Below are positions 11,277-22,850 of a stretch of 64,000 nt of DNA, in pieces. Positions within the stretch are counted from its first letter, which is position 1. Each line of letters starts with the position of its first letter. Source of the stretch: Petrolisthes cinctipes (lineage: Eukaryota; Arthropoda; Malacostraca; Decapoda; Porcellanidae); the NCBI GenBank assembly GCA_033782935.1, contig JAWQEG010000259.1, forward strand, positions 1,019,501 to 1,083,500. Direction: 5' to 3'. Both the position numbers and the translations under genes were made by a program. Below the pieces are notes generated by a model that was given only the letters and a program-made list of their open reading frames with translations, searched no databases and was not told the origin of the DNA.

Positions 11277-14200
11277 GGGGTGGGATCTTCAAAGCATCGT
11301 AAGTTGGTGGCGCTACGATCACCTTTACTCTCTCGTAGCCGCCATATTTGATCGTGGCTTACGAGGATCATAAGTTGGTATCTCCAAAGCTTCATAACCT
11401 CCCTCGTAGCTCACGATGATAGCCTCGTAGTGAGCGTCTGCCCGTTTCGTTCCGTGTGTTTTGTTCATCCCGCCACCCAGCTGACTGGCTCTCACCCAAT
11501 CACAATGAAGGAAACAATATGTCCTTGGTACTGTAAGCCAATCATAACGTAGTATTACAATGTCAACAAATAAACATTGTCTCACCACCAGCTGATAGAG
11601 ATGACACAGTCACCAAGTTACATCAGACAGGAATTAACAGCAAAAGACAGGTAAGTGAATTATTATACTGTGTTGATAAACATTTAACACAACAGTGGAG
11701 ATAAGGCAGCTGCCCCCCGGACATATTTTTAATATCACGCCAATCACTGGTATATTGTATATAGATTTTTGGTTAGGTTAGGTTTGGCTAGTTTAGTTTA
11801 AGATAGGTTAGGTTACGTACTGTAAATCAAGAACAGCATGATACAAATAGTTTACTGGTAGCTGGTTGTCATGAAAATAAATCAAAGACATTGACTGGGA
11901 GGACATTATATTATTTTAACTTCTACTGTCACTGTGTTTCCTTTACACCTACCTACAGTAGTTTCTATATTAATCTCAAAATCTGTACAGTTGATTGCCA
12001 TTACCAAGTAACAGGCAGAAATATACCATATGTAGTGAAATCTGGCAAGTGCAATATAATAACTAAGACTTCAAACAGTTTTATTGAAAGACAGATCAAG
12101 GAAATAAATTATATAAGCATTATTTATATTATGGATCCGGCTGTTGGCATGGGCACACATAGGTTGAAGGATGGGGGGGGGGTGTCCATTGCCTGATTTA
12201 GATACAGTACCATTTTAATACGATAACCAGGTATTGTAATTTATTCTGCTTGGTTCTGCTTTGTTATTGAATTATGTACCATTTTTCGTTATATTTCAGG
12301 TGGTGACACTAGTGAGACAAAGACATTCACCCACATAGAAGAGGCTATGGCTCAAGTCATTAAAGAAGTGCAAGTGTCGGGTATTTCTGTGGACTCCCAA
12401 GACCCAGGCAGTATGTACAGTATATAACAGTAAAAAATATCCTGCTGCTCATCTAGGCTAGTAATATGGAAATCTTCCCTCATTGGCACTATGTGAAGTA
12501 ATTACATTGAGAGTTTATATATATAAAACATACATTTTGAGCAGCATTACCTCTCAATTCCATTCAAAGTTAAACAGTGCAAATCATAAGGCCTTAGTCC
12601 TAGGAACAAATATACAAGATGTTCTCATATATCCATACCTTCAGTAAATACGGTACATGTACAGTGATGACCCAATATACAAGAGTCAAGTACATAGTGA
12701 TTTATACATTTTGTGTATCATATAAATAACTCCTGTTAGCAGTTCATGTAGTCGAAAAAATTGGAGCTATGTTAATCAAAACTAAATTTGTGATGCTTTG
12801 TTGGATTCCATATGTATCATATGAGTACTTTAACCAAGTAAAAATTGCAGTACTGCTGCTGTACTATATGTATGACTAATTATATACTGCTTTCTTTAAG
12901 AGTGACTTTACAATTTTAATTCATAACGATAATCCTTAATATTTTTCTAAAATTATATGAAAGTTGCTAATTTTCATAATTTCATAATAAGGTGATGTGG
13001 ATGACCCAGGACTGCCATCAAGGGCCCCTTCACCTAGACCTGGGCCAAGTTGGCAGGACTTCGGGCCAGTTACAGTGGAAGACTGTGAGGTTTTGACTGG
13101 CGACAGCTTGCCGAAGCTGGTAAAACCTACCACCAAGTGAGGAGCATTCGTACCACAGCTCTGTAGCCTCAAGTCGCCCTTCCTCTAGGTCAGCTGGAGG
13201 TGTGACAGCTCATCTGGAAGCTACGCTAGCTCCAGATATACTAGTTGTCCATAAGACTATAAGGGATATTTTGATGGATCTTGCAGAAAATATAGCCACA
13301 ATATCAGAAACTTTGGTGAACATTAAAAAGGGTATCGAGAAAAGGTGATTTGTTTTCAAGTGTGTTTTGTTGTGTGTGTGTGATTTTTTTTTTTTAATGA
13401 TTAGTGTGGTTTAAGTTGTGTTATATTTTGTGACAGAGTTATTAGTGTGCAAGTATGTTTTTAGTTGTGTGGTTTGTGTGTAGGTTTCAATCTAAATTAT
13501 TGTTAACTTCTGCTTATGTTTTTTAAGAAATTACATTATTTATTTTCATTATATATTTTGTCTTTCAAATATAGCTTTTAACATTCACATTTCATGTCAG
13601 ATTTATTATTCTTTGAGTAAAATCAACTTTTTTTTCATGCATTCTTATCTTTGGCTAATAATATTAATGTCTTAGTTTTATTTACATATCAAGGTTCGAA
13701 GATTAACTATAAGGATATACTTATGCCGTACTGTGGCTTTAATCTTATTGTATTTTAATAATTTCTCTGCCATATTTGTGATATGTCCAAGCAATGTGAA
13801 GAGTGCCAAACAAGTACTGTAGTCATTAAGGAATTGGTGTTTTTTTGTTTTCAGTCATTGTTGGAAAGTACATGAGTTCAAACAGCTTTCCAATATCATA
13901 AATTTGCAGGTTTTTACTCAGGTATATATAATGTAATGAACTGTGATAATGCAGGAAACTAATAGTACAAATAGCTAGGGAGGTATCATGGATTTCTGTA
14001 AACTTTACAGGTGTCATATGTAAATAAAATGTAGGTTTTTTTATAGTCTATAATTAAAACATTAAGAAAAACCAATACCAGTCACATATTTGTTATATGC
14101 TGTTGAAAAGCATTTATTTTAGAAAAATACAAGTCTTATGTAATATGAAAACAGGTGAAAATTATGTATTAAATTATACTGTTCAATAAAATTAATTGAA

Positions 14201-15041
14201 TTGGTAAGAAAGGTTCATGTACGGTACATGTTATTGAGACTTTTACAACATGATAATATTTGCATAGTTAATTCTGAGACATATTTTTGTCTTTAGATTC
14301 GGGAATATGGTCAACCTTTTACACATCTCCAGTATATATCAGTAGGTATATAATTCCAGTTATTTAAATGTTACCAGCTCACACATCACATTAATGTGCT
14401 TGTACTATTTTCATTAGAAAGTCAATCAATCATAAAGAAAGTTTATTAACCTTAAGAATATCCACTTCATGCAAAGGACTATGGATTAAAGACTCATACT
14501 ACATGGATTAAGTTAGGTCTAACTATGCAATGAAGAATTTCTGCTTTGTTTGCAGGTAACTGGAAGCCACTTTCTTGCAATTAGTAAGTCACCATTATAT
14601 CCTATTATTCTTAAACACTCCAAAAGTAATGATACACAAAAAAAGTATTTGTAACTTTCTATTTCACAGTGCATCAGTTTAAATTGACACTTGCAGCTCC
14701 ATTCTCCTAAGCTGCTCACTGAATCCCCTCCTCTTGTTTATATTTACCGATAAGTGACAACAACAACAACCATTATGTCGCCTGTGTCGGCCGCGCCATG
14801 TATAAATACACTCAAATCTCACTATTTACGGGTTGTTTATCGACTACGCGACCCTGCTATCAGCCTAAAGGGTGCTTTTCAGTTCTCGTAGCGCTACGAG
14901 CAAATATGGCGCATAATGGCGGACGGAAACTCCCTTACGAGGCTTTGAAGATACGATCGTAGCGGTTATGAACAACTTACGAGCAAATATGGCGCTACGA
15001 GAATCATAACTGCGGTTACGATGCTTTGAAGATCCCACCCC
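11277..15041. mobile_element. PIF/Harbinger-like DNA transposon, deleted, with Myb/SANT-type gene remnant
   Basis: Terminal inverted repeats GGGGTGGGATCTTCAAAG (left) and CTTTGAAGATCCCACCCC (right) continue into a shared GCATCGTAA, and both ends carry subterminal 'caaatatggcg'-type motifs. It sits inside LINE-B RT sequence. Three spliced exon-like segments lie on the plus strand in the first 2.1 kb; no DDE transposase was seen in the remaining 1.7 kb. The left subterminal DNA (GTTTCGTTCC, CCAGCTGAC, AAGCCAATCA) is shared with the element at 38107-39425. The target duplication is not resolved. Confidence 0.75.
11601..13348 (+). pseudogene. transposon-borne gene remnant, probable Harbinger Myb/SANT-like accessory protein
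   Basis: Exon 1 at 11601-11650 (MTQSPSYIRQELTAKD) ends at donor GTAAGT. Exon 2 at 12300-12410 follows acceptor TTTCAG, reads 'HIEEAMAQVIKEVQVSG' and ends at donor GTATGT. Exon 3 starts at 12992 after AAG, in phase with exon 2, and reads 'DVDDPGLPSRAPSPRPGPSW'. After a one-base frameshift near 13136 it ends 'HKTIRDILMDLAENIATI...KKGIEKR' with a stop at 13348. Exon 1 and exon 2 are out of phase, so at least one exon (where the DNA-binding domain should be) is missing. The helical C-terminal tail resembles those of Harbinger Myb-like proteins; that assignment is an inference. Confidence 0.5.
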
Positions 15042-15196
15042 AGGACCTCCCGTGTGATTTTCAGTGGTGCGCTCAGTGTTTTGTGCAGTTTTTATCTTGG
15101 TAGGCCTCGAGGGGGTGTTCTCAGCCCATTTTTATTTAACATTCTGATGCATCGGTTCTCACTTCTATCCCTGATATGCCTGGAACTACAATAGAT

Positions 15197-16277
15197 ATAT
15201 GTCTGTGTATATATATGTCTATGTAAGTCACAGCGGGTGGTAACACCATCCCATCTAAGTAAGTGAGAGTCCGGCAGGTATATCCACAGGTACGCCAAAG
15301 CAAGCAGTGGACAACATCACGGATACATAATATGGTGGCAGAAGGTGGGATACTTACATTCACAGTGTCTCGGCATTTTCTTTTATATTCACAGAATAAG
15401 TGGTGTGTTCATGGTGGCGGTTTGGGAGTGTAGTGACCCAAGCACTAGGATTTCCCATTCTCCATGTACACTCTCTAAAAAAAATATCCGCATGACTGCC
15501 TAGCTGGTATAGAAAAACGAACCCAAACCACAGGTGCGATACTTCCGTAGGGTTGGCATTCATGGCAGTGAGTTTCTTTTTATTATCTTACTAAGGGATA
15601 TCCATACTCCAATGGGCTACACTGTTTTGCATTATGGATTAAAGTAGTCATGCAATAGGATATGTGACCATATACTCTATGCATAGCCATACCCTAAGCA
15701 ATTAAAAGTATTTGTTCTACGTAATTATTCCCGAAAATGACTCCTGTAACACAACGATATGGGTTGTTAAATCCGGAATTAATAACCTTATGTTCTGGGA
15801 TTTGCTTCGCTGCTTCTTTAGCATCATTTACAAATATATTTGTGTCCTTATATCTACAAAGCGATTTCTAGTAATAACATATTTAGACAGTATCATGACA
15901 TTTCTGTCCAACAAATATAACTTTGTGGCAACCTATGCGGCTCAGCTGCTTGTGACGAGTCTGGATATATTGCCAGTTGCCGCAATATAACTCATATTGC
16001 TTGCAAACAAAGCTAGATTTTTTACTTTCAAAATATAAATAATACAAATTATTATCATGGCTCACTTATCTACTTAAATATGTAATTCAAGAGAATGTTA
16101 TATAATACGATAAGAGACAAATCTCGTTTCATCTAGCGTTTTATATGCTCCACACCCGAGAAACACTGTTGTCGTCTGTTGAGAAGGTATTCTCGTCACA
16201 GAATATGACAATTTACCAGAAATATTCGTTGTCTGCATACTCTGTGCCCAACCCCTATCCTAGTCCAAACCACATTC

Positions 16278-16280
<3 letters not shown>
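15197..16280. other. no gene recognised
   Basis: Moderately AT-rich with short frames only. A GTAAGT donor-like site on the minus strand follows a short open frame at 15360-15563, but no protein family is recognisable. Confidence 0.4.

Positions 16281-16372
<92 letters not shown>
16281..16372. repeat. (AT)n microsatellite at left edge of Penelope-like element
   Basis: Uninterrupted AT dinucleotides ending exactly where the Penelope-like terminal repeat (GCGTAAATCCACAAGG) begins. Confidence 0.95.
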
Positions 16373-16375
<3 letters not shown>

Positions 16376-16465
16376 TAAATCCACAAGGAAGGAAAAATAA
16401 ACACGGAGTCTCAAGCGCTTTCGTGTTTTCACATCTTCAGGGGAAATACAGAGTGTAGAAGAATG
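16373..16465. repeat. Penelope-like terminal repeat (pLTR) copy 1, truncated
   Basis: Begins GCGTAAATCCACAAGG and continues through 'CAAGCGCTTTCG' to 'GTAGAAGAATG', where the poly(T) of a retrocopy interrupts it. It has the same orientation as copy 2 (19398-19581) and is inverted relative to copy 3 (20838-21034). Its minus strand carries a hammerhead-like core. Confidence 0.85.
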
Positions 16466-17507
16466 TTTTTTTTTTTTTTTTTTTTGCCTATCACCCATGG
16501 TGGCGGGCATTAAGGCAGTCATTCATTTTTGTTTTTAGTGTATTTGTATGGTCTCTTTATAGGGGTCATTCACTCTCTTATGACCTGGAAGATGTTGGGG
16601 TCACGTCGCCGAGAGATGTGTTGTTGGAATAGGTCGAGGAGAGGAGAAGTTGTCATAAAAAATTTGGTGGTGTCAGGCAGCTGTTGTTGTGATGACTGGC
16701 TGTCCATCCTTCTTCTCCTCTTCCTCTTCCTCCTCCCGGCTGTCTGCCACTCCCCTCCATCTTCCAGATCCATATTGTCACTGGTGTCGTTGGTGTTGCT
16801 GTTGGAGGAGGAACTGGTGTCAGAGTCCTCCTCCGTCTCGGGGTCCTGTATGGAAGGTTCACGTGGTGGTGGTGGTGGTGGTGGTGCCTTCCCGCTATTC
16901 GCCCGGTTGAGTGGGCGAGGCAGCATTAACCGGCGACGGGGGTGGAGGTGACGCTTCCTCTCTGCACCTCCCTCGTCGTGCGGACTTGCTGCCTCGTTTC
17001 TTGGTGGTGGTGGTGGTGGTGGGTGGTGGTTGTAGATCAGGAGAAATGGCTATTGGTGGTAAGCCATTTCTCCTGAAGATGTCCAGGAGGAGGTCAGAGA
17101 GACGACCTAGCCCTTCTGCAGCTAAAGCAACAGCAGTCTTGGTGCAGACGGTGACGATGTCTGCCTACTGCTGCCGTCGCTGCGGTGGTTGGGCTTCAGC
17201 CGTCTTCCTCCCACGGGCATGGAGTGAGCCTCGGACCTGCCCACCATCAGGTCCCGCTACGTTGGTAGCCTCCACGCCCTTCCTCCACAGTGAAGGACAC
17301 CTCCTCTCCGTCCCCCACTGATGGTGATGAGGTGGTGGCAGCAGAGAGAAGGATACCCCTCCTGTGGACGAGTAATCTTGCTCGTCAGAGGTTATGAAGC
17401 CATAGCCCTTCAAATGGTTAAACCACTTCACCCTGCCAACAAGACGGTCGGCAGGGGAAGTGGTGTGGTTGGCTGTAGGTGCTGTCTGGGCCATGGCTGG
17501 ATGTTTC
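16466..17507 (-). pseudogene. retrocopied cold-shock-domain protein gene
   Basis: On the minus strand the ATG at 17492-17494 has a strong context (GCCATGG). The frame opens with a cold-shock domain: 'LVGRVKWFNHLKGYGFITSDEQ' carries the RNP1-like KWFN...GYGFI motif. Another frame then gives 'LLVHRRGILLSAATTSS', 'VGDGEEVSFTVEEG' and back to 'KGVEATNVAGPDGGQVRG', the full domain order of Y-box proteins. A stop at about 17165 and a further frameshift separate a tail containing Thr and Pro runs, an acidic Ser/Asn stretch, a basic 'GRRKRKRRRR' patch and a C-terminus '...PNIFQVIRE'. A 20-base poly(A) on this strand (16466-16485) ends it. No introns are seen. This is a decayed processed copy inserted in a Penelope-like element. 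The parent could be a host Y-box gene or a retroelement ORF1. Confidence 0.75.
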
Positions 17508-18766
17508 TATTTACGGATGAGTTACAAGACATGATTGACGAAGCATTATCCCAGTCAATACAAGTGCTCTAGGATATGGAATGAGTTTTGCTTGCCAACA
17601 GGATATTAGTGGTGTGAATGTAACGAGAGCATTTTGTAACTTGGAAAAATACCATCACTTAACGAGTGAGGAAGTTAGTCTGTGTAAAGGAATTGTATAC
17701 TCTGCTATTTCAAAACAGTCAATTCCAAATTGCCCTAAAAGATTTACCACTGCAATTAAAGCCTTGAAAAATTACAGTGAAATGCACATTACGAAAGCTG
17801 ACAAGTCGAATGCAGTAGTTATCATGAAAAAAGATGATTACATACTCAAAATGGAAGATTTATTAAGTGATGATGTAACATACTTAAAGCTTAGAAAGAA
17901 TCCCATTGAAACAGTGAATTCTCAGTTCAATAAGAAAATGAAAACAGTGTTAAAGAGTAATGATGAACTTATAAAACAGTTCTCCTTCCCTGCCCTACAT
18001 GTATGGACTCATTAAAACTCACAAGCCCAATAATCCAGCCAGACCCATTATTAGTTCTGTGGGATCCATCACCTATAAATTATCAAAGTGCTTAATTTCC
18101 TTGCTAAGCCATTTAGTTGGCACAATTTCGGACTCCAACATAAAGAATAATGTTGACTTAGTAGAAAAACCTAACAGTTTACAAGTAACTGGTGCATTTA
18201 AGCTTGTTAGTTTTGATGTTAAATCTCTATTTACCAAAGTTCCTGTTGACGACCTTTTGGATTATCTTGATGAAATACTGGATAACATCCCTCTCCCTAT
18301 CACCAAAAATGCTATCTTAAAATTGATGAAGCTATGCCTTAAAGACTGCAAATTTGTTTTTCAAGATGAATATTTTGAGCAAAAATTTGTTATGGCAATG
18401 GGCAATCCACTCTCCCCAGTTTTGAGCAATTTGTACATAGATTTTTTTGAGCAGAAACTGCTTAATAACATTTTACCCAGTAATGCTGTATGGTACAGGT
18501 ACGTAGATGACGTACTTTGCCTCTGGCCATGTATTGAAAATCTAGATAACTTTCTGCCATTGCTTAACAACTTAGCCCCTTCCATTAATTTTACCACTGA
18601 AATTGAGGAGGATGGAAAATTGCCATTTTTGGATTGCCTGATTCACAGGGTAGGCAACACCTTTAAGTTTAGCATATACAGGAAACCAATCAATGTTTTG
18701 TCATATATTCATTTTTACTCTGCACACCACGATAAAGTCAAACTGTCTGTTTTCTCTTCTATGTAA
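17508..18766 (+). pseudogene. Penelope-like element reverse transcriptase, copy 1
   Basis: Frames 17581-18015 and 17999-18766 join, with one frameshift near 18000, into a Penelope-type RT. Landmarks are 'KTHKPNNPARPIISS', 'SFDVKSLFTKVPVDDLLDYL' (motif A), 'MAMGNPLSPVLSNLYI' (motif B) and 'WYRYVDDVLCLW' (motif C with intact YVDD). The open upstream piece 'FTDELQDMIDEALSQSIQVL' at 17508-17572 may be its N-terminal part. The frame ends at 18765, where the sequence jumps back to the N-terminal region of a second copy. It lacks its own GIY-YIG domain. Confidence 0.85.
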
Positions 18767-19350
18767 CGAGAACATTTTGTAACTTGGAAAAATACAGTGA
18801 CATAACGAGTGAGGAAGGTAGTCTGAGTAAAGGAATTGTATATTATGCTATTTCAAAACAGTCAATTCCAAATTGCCCTAAAAGATTTACCACTGCAATT
18901 AAAGCCTTGAAAAATGACAGTGAAATGCACATTACGAAAGCTGACAAGTCGAATGCAGTAGTTATCATGAAAAAAGATGATTACACACTCAAAATGGAAG
19001 ATTTATTAAGTGATGATGTAACATACTCAAAGCTTAGAAAGAATCCCATTGAAACGGAGAATTCTCAGTTCAATAAGAAAATGAAAACAGTGTTAAAGGG
19101 TAATGATGAACTTATAAAACAGTTCTCCTCTCGTTCTCCTTCCCTGCCCTACATGTATGGACTCATTAAAACTCGCAAGCCCAATAATCCAGCCAGACCC
19201 ATTATTAGTTCTGTGGGATCCATCACCTATAAATTATCAAAGTGGTTAATTTCCTTGCTAAGCTGTTTAGTTGGCACAATTTCGGACTCCAACATAAAGA
19301 ATAATGTTGGATTATCTTGATGAAATACTGGATAACATCCCCCTCCCTAT
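18767..19350 (+). pseudogene. Penelope-like RT, copy 2 (N-terminal half, deleted)
   Basis: This repeats the copy 1 N-terminal region (from 'NLEKYSDITSEEGSLSKGIV' through 'YGLIKTRKPNNPARPIISS'), then has a deletion at about 19312 that removes motif A DNA. It stops in a short AT run at about 19350. The join with copy 1 at 18765 falls in shared sequence TGTAACGAGA, so unequal recombination is likely. Confidence 0.8.
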
Positions 19351-19397
19351 ATATATATATGCAAATAAATCACTTGGGGCACGTGATCCAGAAATAT

Positions 19398-19581
19398 GCG
19401 TAAATCCACAAGGAAGGAAAAATAAACACGGAGTCCCAAGCGCTTTCGTGTATTCACATCTTCAGGGGAAATACAGAATGTAGAAGAATGGTTGCCGAGA
19501 GACACCTTATATACCGATACACGTAATAACTAACTGGCAACCTGAAGGTGTTGCCACTGCGAGTTCAAAGCAATATACACC
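19398..19581. repeat. Penelope-like terminal repeat (pLTR) copy 2
   Basis: GCGTAAATCCACAAGG through 'CAAGCGCTTTCGTG', 'GTTGCCGAGAGACACC' and 'GTTGCCACTGCGAG', ending near 19581. It precedes the RT/endonuclease segment directly. The whole unit reappears in inverted orientation at 20838-21034. The minus strand holds a hammerhead-like core at 19429-19466. Confidence 0.9.
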
Positions 19582-19586
19582 TGTTG

Positions 19587-20757
19587 ACGACCTTTTGGAT
19601 TATCTTGATGAAATACTTGATAACATCCCTCTCCCTATCACCAAAAATGCTATCTGAAAATTGATTAAGCTATGCATTAAAGACTGCAAATTTGTTTTTC
19701 AAGATGAATATTTTGAGCAAAAATTCGGTATGGCAATGGGCAATCCACTCTCCCCAGTTTTGAGCAATTTGTACATGGAGTTTTTTGAGAAGAAACTGCT
19801 TAATAACATTTTACCCAGTAATGCTGTATGGTACAGGTACGTAGATGACGTACTTTGCCTCTGGCCATGTATTGAAAATCTAGATAACTTTCTGCCATTG
19901 CTTAACAACTTAGCCCCTTCCTTTAATTTTACCACTGAAATTGAGGAGGATGGAAAATTGCCATTTTTGGATTGCCTGATTCACAGGGTAGGCAACACTA
20001 TTAAGTTTAGCATATACAGGAAACCAACCAATGTTTTGTCATATATTCATTTTTACTCTGCACACCACGATAAAGTCAAACTGTCTGTTTTCTCTTCCAT
20101 GTACTTACGTGCTCTACGTGTATGTAGTCCTGAATTCATGGATGAGGAATTTGGATTTATCTCTGACATTGGAACAAAATTAAAATACCCTAAACCATTT
20201 TTGGATAAAGCCTTAAAATTGGCAAGAACATCATTTTATAGGGTTGAACCTCCCCTACCCCGTGACAATAAAAACTTACTGATATTACCCTACAGTGATA
20301 AATTTGCCCAAATCACTCATCTTCTAAGAACATGGAATGTTAATGTTGCCTTCTGCAATGATAACACAGTCAAGAAAATGTTGATCAAAATTCACCTAAT
20401 TCCTCATGTGGGTGTATTTACAAAGTACCTTGTAAAGAATTCAATATGTTCTATATAGGACAAACTGGAAAAGACCTTTCAACCAGGGTCAAACAGCATA
20501 AATATAGTGTTAGGACCGGACAAGAATCTAATGCTTTATTTATTCATATGAGAGACAATAATCATTGTATTGACTGGGATAATGCTTCGTCAATCATGTC
20601 TTGTAACTCATCCGTAAATAGAAACATCATAGAATCAAGTTTGATTAAACACACAGAAAATATTAATATGAATTTAAACAATGGTATGTACAAGTTGGAT
20701 AGTTTCATCATAGACAAGATTGTTAATAAGATAAGTCCAACTGCTATTCCTTAATAA
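19587..20757 (+). pseudogene. Penelope-like RT C-terminus plus GIY-YIG endonuclease, copy 3
   Basis: The segment starts in motif A ('VDDLLDYLDEILDN'), has an in-frame TGA near 19657, then an open RT part to 20458: 'GMAMGNPLSPVLSNLYM', 'WYRYVDDVLCLW', the 'YRKPTNVLSYIHFYSAHH' connector and a thumb/linker region. A one-base shift near 20414 moves to the frame 'KVPCKEFNMFYIGQTGKD', with GVY upstream, then 'TRVKQHKYSVRTG'. This is the GIY-YIG nuclease domain typical of Penelope-like elements, and it ends at 20754. One stop and one frameshift leave it non-functional. Confidence 0.87.
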
Positions 20758-20837
20758 CTGAGGATAATCTTAGGTTTAGAGGTCATGTCAGGTTTGATGA
20801 GAGTTGGGTCAGGTAGCATATCCTTGTATGCACCATA

Positions 20838-21168
<331 letters not shown>

Positions 21169-21697
21169 TCACTTTCGTGAGAAACTGTGAATCATGGTAA
21201 TGTCACAAGCCACATTATAGGAAATACAAAAAGATCCTCAATATCGTGATTTATTATACTTATTACATTATTTAAGAGATTCAATATTTATGTATGCCAG
21301 CCACACATTTTCATTGATGCTTTAATATTTTAGTTCTACACTAAGTAATAAAGTAGAAAAAATATAGTTAAAACAAATGTTGGCTTGGACTCTAAATTAT
21401 GTATTGGTAGTTCTCTCTTGCTCTCTTAGCTTCTTACCAGACCGTATGAGTGAAAATGGGTAGGACAGGACGATATGTAACACATGATCAGATTTGCATA
21501 CAGACATACTGATATAAAGACGGAATGCATCTTTATGCGCATAGATTGATTTGTCATATATTGTACCAAGCATCAATTAGAATGTATTTCTAGATACGAG
21601 ATATATCTAGACGGGATGGGAACGTTGCTCAGTAACCTGTCCAGTATAAACAAAATTAAAAATGCCATTTTTCTTATCTTTATCTGTCACACTGTAC

Positions 21698-21928
21698 CTG
21701 CATTTGTTTGTGCAACTTCTGCATTGCCGAATTGGGGTTGGTGCTGAAGAATGTGTTGAATGCACCTGTCATGTCCGCGGCCCCCCAACTCCAGCCCTCC
21801 CGCACAATAAGGTCATCAATTGAGTTGATCTCTGGAGACTTCCCCTGAACCACGAGATGTGAAATAAGGGACGACCGGTACGATGACGTTAAAACCAGAC
21901 TCCCAGCCAGCCACCACCCCACCAGCAA
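21698..21928 (-). CDS. ionotropic receptor (IR) gene: M3/S2 exon
   Basis: On the minus strand, after acceptor TGTTGTACAG, 77 codons read 'LLVGWWLAGSLVLTSSYRSS', 'LISHLVVQGKSPEINSIDDL', then 'GWSWGAADMTGAFNTFF' and end 'KLHKQMQ' at donor GTACAG. This is the third membrane segment and start of the second ligand-binding lobe of arthropod IRs, where 'SLVLTSSYRSSLISHL' takes the place of the iGluR SYTANLAAF motif. Both boundaries are phase 0, matching the phase 0 end of the M1/M2 exon at 47060. The protein would be a membrane ligand-gated cation channel subunit for chemosensing. The rest of S2 was not found at lower coordinates. Confidence 0.8.
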
Positions 21929-22026
21929 CTGTACAACAATGCATGCTAATAAACGTACTATTAATAATGCGGTGTTGGGTGTCTTCCCAGCACGAATGCT
22001 TCGGGGGTTCAAATTTCGGAAGTGTA

Positions 22027-22478
22027 CACTCACGAGCACTAATTTCTGCTCAGCGTTTGGTCCCTCCTTCCACCCCCTACCCTGGACAGAAAGAAGAGGG
22101 GGATCGGAGCTAGGGGAGAGAGTTTACCCCGCCTTCACCCCTCCCAACTTCCTCCACCTTCATCCTCTAGTTGTCAGTTAGTGATTAGCCATAAATTTTC
22201 CCTGTGTAAATGATGGCTCTTCTAAAACAGTATCGTAGTACACACTGTGAATGGCCAAGACGATCTCATGTCAATCTTGCTTATTTACCTTTGTAATATA
22301 GTCGTAAAGTCCCAGTCAAAAGGAAAGACAAGTAAAAAACACACACACACTCTCTCTCTCTCAAGGTCAAGTAGAAGAGCAAGAAGGGAAATTAATCCAC
22401 CGGATTTATATTACTCTGTCCAGGGTAGGGGGTGGAAGGAAGGACCAAACCTTGAGCAGAAATTAGTGCTTGAGAGTG
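22027..22478. mobile_element. 452 bp MITE with TA target (first of three abutting MITEs)
   Basis: Inverted arms of about 70 bp: left CACTCACGAGCACTAATTTC, right inverted CACTCTCAAGCACTAATTTC. Both continue through 'CCACCCCCTACCCTGGACAG'. TA lies at 22025-22026 and 22479-22480. It is non-coding; open frames through the arms are mirror images of one another. Confidence 0.88.
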
Positions 22479-22480
22479 TA

Positions 22481-22670
22481 CAGCCCTGGCTGATAGTGCT
22501 GGACCAGGATCCAAGGAGTGTTGGAGAACAACTGAACAGAGTTCGAACAAGTGAATTTTCCAAATCATTCTCAACGTTGAGAGAGGTTTGTGAGACTCAC
22601 CTTTTCGAACTCTCTTCAGTTGCTCTCCAACACTCATTGGACCCTGGTCCAGCACTATCAGCCATGGCTG
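22481..22670. mobile_element. 190 bp MITE with TA target (second of three)
   Basis: Left CAGCCCTGGCTGATAGTGC and right GCACTATCAGCCATGGCTG are arms of a palindrome about 67 bp deep on each side. TA at 22479-22480 is shared with the preceding MITE, and TA at 22671-22672 with the next. Confidence 0.88.
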
Positions 22671-22672
22671 TA

Positions 22673-22850
22673 CACTCGCGGTCAGAAATGTGTCCTGATC
22701 CTTTGGCACGATGAATCGTAACTAGTCGAGCTTTGTTGATTCGAACTACTGTGTGTTGTAGGGAGACGCACCACCCTTCGAACCTTCAAAGCTAAGCTGT
22801 TTGAGATTCATTTTGCCATGGGATCGGGACACAATTTCTGACCGCGAGTG
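22673..22850. mobile_element. 178 bp MITE with TA target (third of three)
   Basis: Left CACTCGCGGTCAGAAATG and right inverted CACTCGCGGTCAGAAATTG arms, with TA at 22671-22672 and 22851-22852. A relative is at 56456-56642. Confidence 0.88.

Larger units (their letters stand above)
10311..15196 (+). mobile_element. LINE-B ORF2 fragment, split by a Harbinger-like element
   Basis: 10311-11276 matches the endonuclease-to-RT part of LINE-B ORF2: the 'LVDLYYRLSS' and 'AFIDLRSAFDDGNRDVILDQ' region carries RT motif A, ending at 'RWIRGYLS'. The sequence resumes at 15042 with the DNA expected next, running toward RT motif B/C and ending near 15196. The 3.77 kb between is a DNA transposon. Frameshifts and truncation at both ends make it a pseudogene. 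Confidence 0.8.

Noticed and set aside
15360..15563. Further IR S2 exon on the minus strand
   Set aside because: There is a donor-like GTAAGT, but the peptide has none of the S2 motifs of IRs.
16529..17572. Plus-strand ORFs rich in Val and Ser opposite the cold-shock gene
   Set aside because: They are shadows of the minus-strand coding sequence and its Pro/Thr runs.
22247..22714. 155-codon plus-strand and 105-codon minus-strand ORFs with near-identical peptides
   Set aside because: Both read through palindromic MITE arms, so each mirrors the other.
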